Source: Bacilli bacterium (GTDB lineage: Bacteria; Bacillota_I; Bacilli_A; RF39; UBA660). Taken from it: 15,076 bases of DNA. This document shows positions 13,773 through 15,076 of the stretch, piece after piece. The notes beneath the pieces were generated by a model, which searched no databases, was not told the DNA's origin, and saw only the letters and a program-made list of their open reading frames with translations. Position 1 is the stretch's first letter; each line of letters opens with the position of its first letter. The stretch covers positions 1 to 15,076 of the forward strand of contig JAQVNR010000031.1 in the NCBI GenBank assembly GCA_028703035.1, given 5' to 3'. Both the position numbers and the translations under genes were made by a program.

Positions 13773-15017
13773 TTATTTCTTTTTTTGCATTTTTATTTCC
13801 TTAGTGCTTTTTTTTCTCTTTTTTTCTAATTGTAATTTTTGAGTTTTTTACTAATTTCTTTTACAGCAATAACATTTGAAATTAAATTAAGTAAGTTTTC
13901 TACCTGAGTATCAATCATTTATACTCTGTTTTTATATTCTTCTAAAAACATTTACCTCTGCAAGTGAATAATTATCTTTAAATAGTTTTACATCAAGTGA
14001 CATCGAGAATAAATTTTCAAGTACTACATCTTCAATCTGAAATGATTCATATCTTTTATTTTTACAATTTGGATCTTTTACAAACTTAGGTTTACTTTTT
14101 TATTGTGAATAACAATAATATATTATTCGCTTCCACCATTTTTGATAGCGATATTTAGCACTGCAGTTACTACAATATAACTTACCGGAAAGTAAATATC
14201 TCCTTTGGGTTCTTCCTCTACTTCTTAATTTACTTACCTCTAGTATTCTTTCATACGTTTCTTTAGATATAACTGGTTCATGTTGACCAACAAATTCTTC
14301 ATCTTTATATGGAACTATTCCAGTATTAGTTTTACTAAGTATTCTTCTTTGAACAAGACTTTCGTCCATGTTTACAATCTCACCAATTTTAATAAAACTC
14401 ATACCACTTAAGTATAAACTTACCATCTTGTTAAATACTTTTACATCTTCAGGATTTGGCACAAGAATGCCCTTTTCCTTGTCATAATCATATGGGAACG
14501 GTATCTTTCCACCACCACGCCATAAGCCCTCCTCTGCCCGCTTATAAATACCTAATCTAGTACGTTCCAGAATCGTTTCTCTTTCTAGTTGAGCGAATAC
14601 TGATAATATAACAATCATTGCTTTTCCAAAAGGTGTTGTTGTATCAAAGCTTTCTCTTATTGATACAAAACCTACTTCATGTTTATTAAATACTTCTTCT
14701 ATTAAATATAAAGTATTTTTCTGACTACGAGATATTCTATCTAATTTATAAACATATACACATTTAACTAAATCATTAGAAATATCTTCAATTAACTCAT
14801 CCATCTTTGGTCTTTTTAAATCTTTACCACTAAAACCTGCATCAATATAAAGCTTAATATCTTCATCTGGAATCTCTTTACTTTTTAAATATGATTTTAG
14901 TAATTCAATTTGGGCATCAATAGAGTATCCTTCAACTTGTCCATCAGTAGAAACTCTTACATATAAGGCATGACATTTTTCACTTTTAATTTTATTTGAA
15001 TTAACTAATGCTTCTAT
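13773..15017 (-). pseudogene. large serine recombinase, decayed by nonsense and frameshift changes
   Basis: This is a site-specific recombinase of the large serine (resolvase/invertase N-terminal) family. The frame from 15017 to 14100 (305 codons) has the catalytic Ser23 in YVRVSTDGQ, the RISRSQ motif and the recombinase domain. A zinc-ribbon segment (YLLSGKLYCSNC) follows. An in-frame TAA at 14100-14102 cuts the ribbon. The same frame then goes on for 55 codons to 13935, including the expected NCKNKRY with the fourth cysteine. Further coiled-coil remnants follow in a second frame (13826-13918) and a third (to about 13773). The start is also odd: GGAGGT (15029-15024) is followed six bases later by ATA (15017-15015), and the first ATG is only at 14804, past the catalytic Ser. 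It is probably inactive. It marks past mobile-element activity beside the repeat-bounded segment. Bases 15018-15076 hold only its ribosome binding site. Confidence 0.85.
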
Positions 15018-15076
15018 TGTTTTACCTCCACTCTAATATATAAAAGCATTCAATAAAATTAGCTTGCGTTTACATA

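Noticed and set aside
1..15076. CRISPR array or intact insertion sequence
   Set aside because: No regularly spaced direct repeats and no transposase or terminal inverted repeats were seen. The only mobile-element gene is the decayed serine recombinase.

Overview
The window looks like chromosome from a low-GC (about 30% G+C by impression) Gram-positive-type bacterium, in the Bacillota or Mycoplasmatota range. It has AT-rich genes with strong GGAGG-type ribosome binding sites, sigma-A-like promoters, U-tract terminators and a T-box leader. TGA is used as a stop (ABC ATPase, dehydrogenase and others), so the code is standard rather than the mycoplasma code.

Layout. (1) 110-1804, minus: a Na/phosphate cotransporter-family protein with a PhoU-like C-terminal half. 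(2) 1976-4464, plus, divergent from it: a compact ABC importer operon (substrate-binding protein, ATPase, permease) of the nitrate/sulfonate/thiamine-precursor type. It ends in a terminator that overlaps the last stop codon. The permease probably starts at a non-standard ATA. (3) 4568-7612, minus: two tandem tyrosyl-tRNA synthetase genes. The downstream copy has a complete T-box leader and is followed 23 nt later by tRNA-Tyr(GTA) and a terminator. The upstream copy has its own promoter, no T-box and a (GGAAA)5 tract against its ribosome binding site. (4) 7712-13302, minus: a tightly coupled five-gene operon, in transcription order a truncated RelA/SpoT homologue, a TrpRS/TyrRS-fold class I synthetase-like protein, a TrpD (glycosyltransferase 3)-like protein, a zinc-type medium-chain dehydrogenase and a Cof-type HAD phosphatase. 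It is preceded by a consensus promoter with a palindrome inside its spacer, a 35-codon leader peptide gene and an attenuator-like terminator whose 5' arm overlaps the leader stop codon. (5) 13397-13630, plus: a fragment matching the last 59 codons and the terminator of the ABC permease. (6) 13773-15017, minus: a decayed large serine recombinase.

How the parts may work together. The five-gene operon has the make-up of a small specialised-metabolite or modified-nucleotide pathway: an activating enzyme, a ribosyl-transfer-type fold, a redox enzyme, a phosphatase and an alarmone-family enzyme. It is not a housekeeping set I recognise. The RelA/SpoT member keeps the hydrolase motifs but has Gln where the synthetase domain normally has its catalytic Glu. 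The leader peptide and attenuator suggest control by ribosome behaviour, and a second TyrRS next door could be a resistant copy if the product hits TyrRS. These functional links are inference. The operon architecture, leader, attenuator, T-box, tRNA and repeats are visible in the sequence.

The stretch 4285-13630 is bounded by two direct copies of the permease 3' end. They are about 90% identical in protein but clearly more different in DNA. That fits either gain of the whole stretch by recombination at this gene end or the decay of a second transporter copy.
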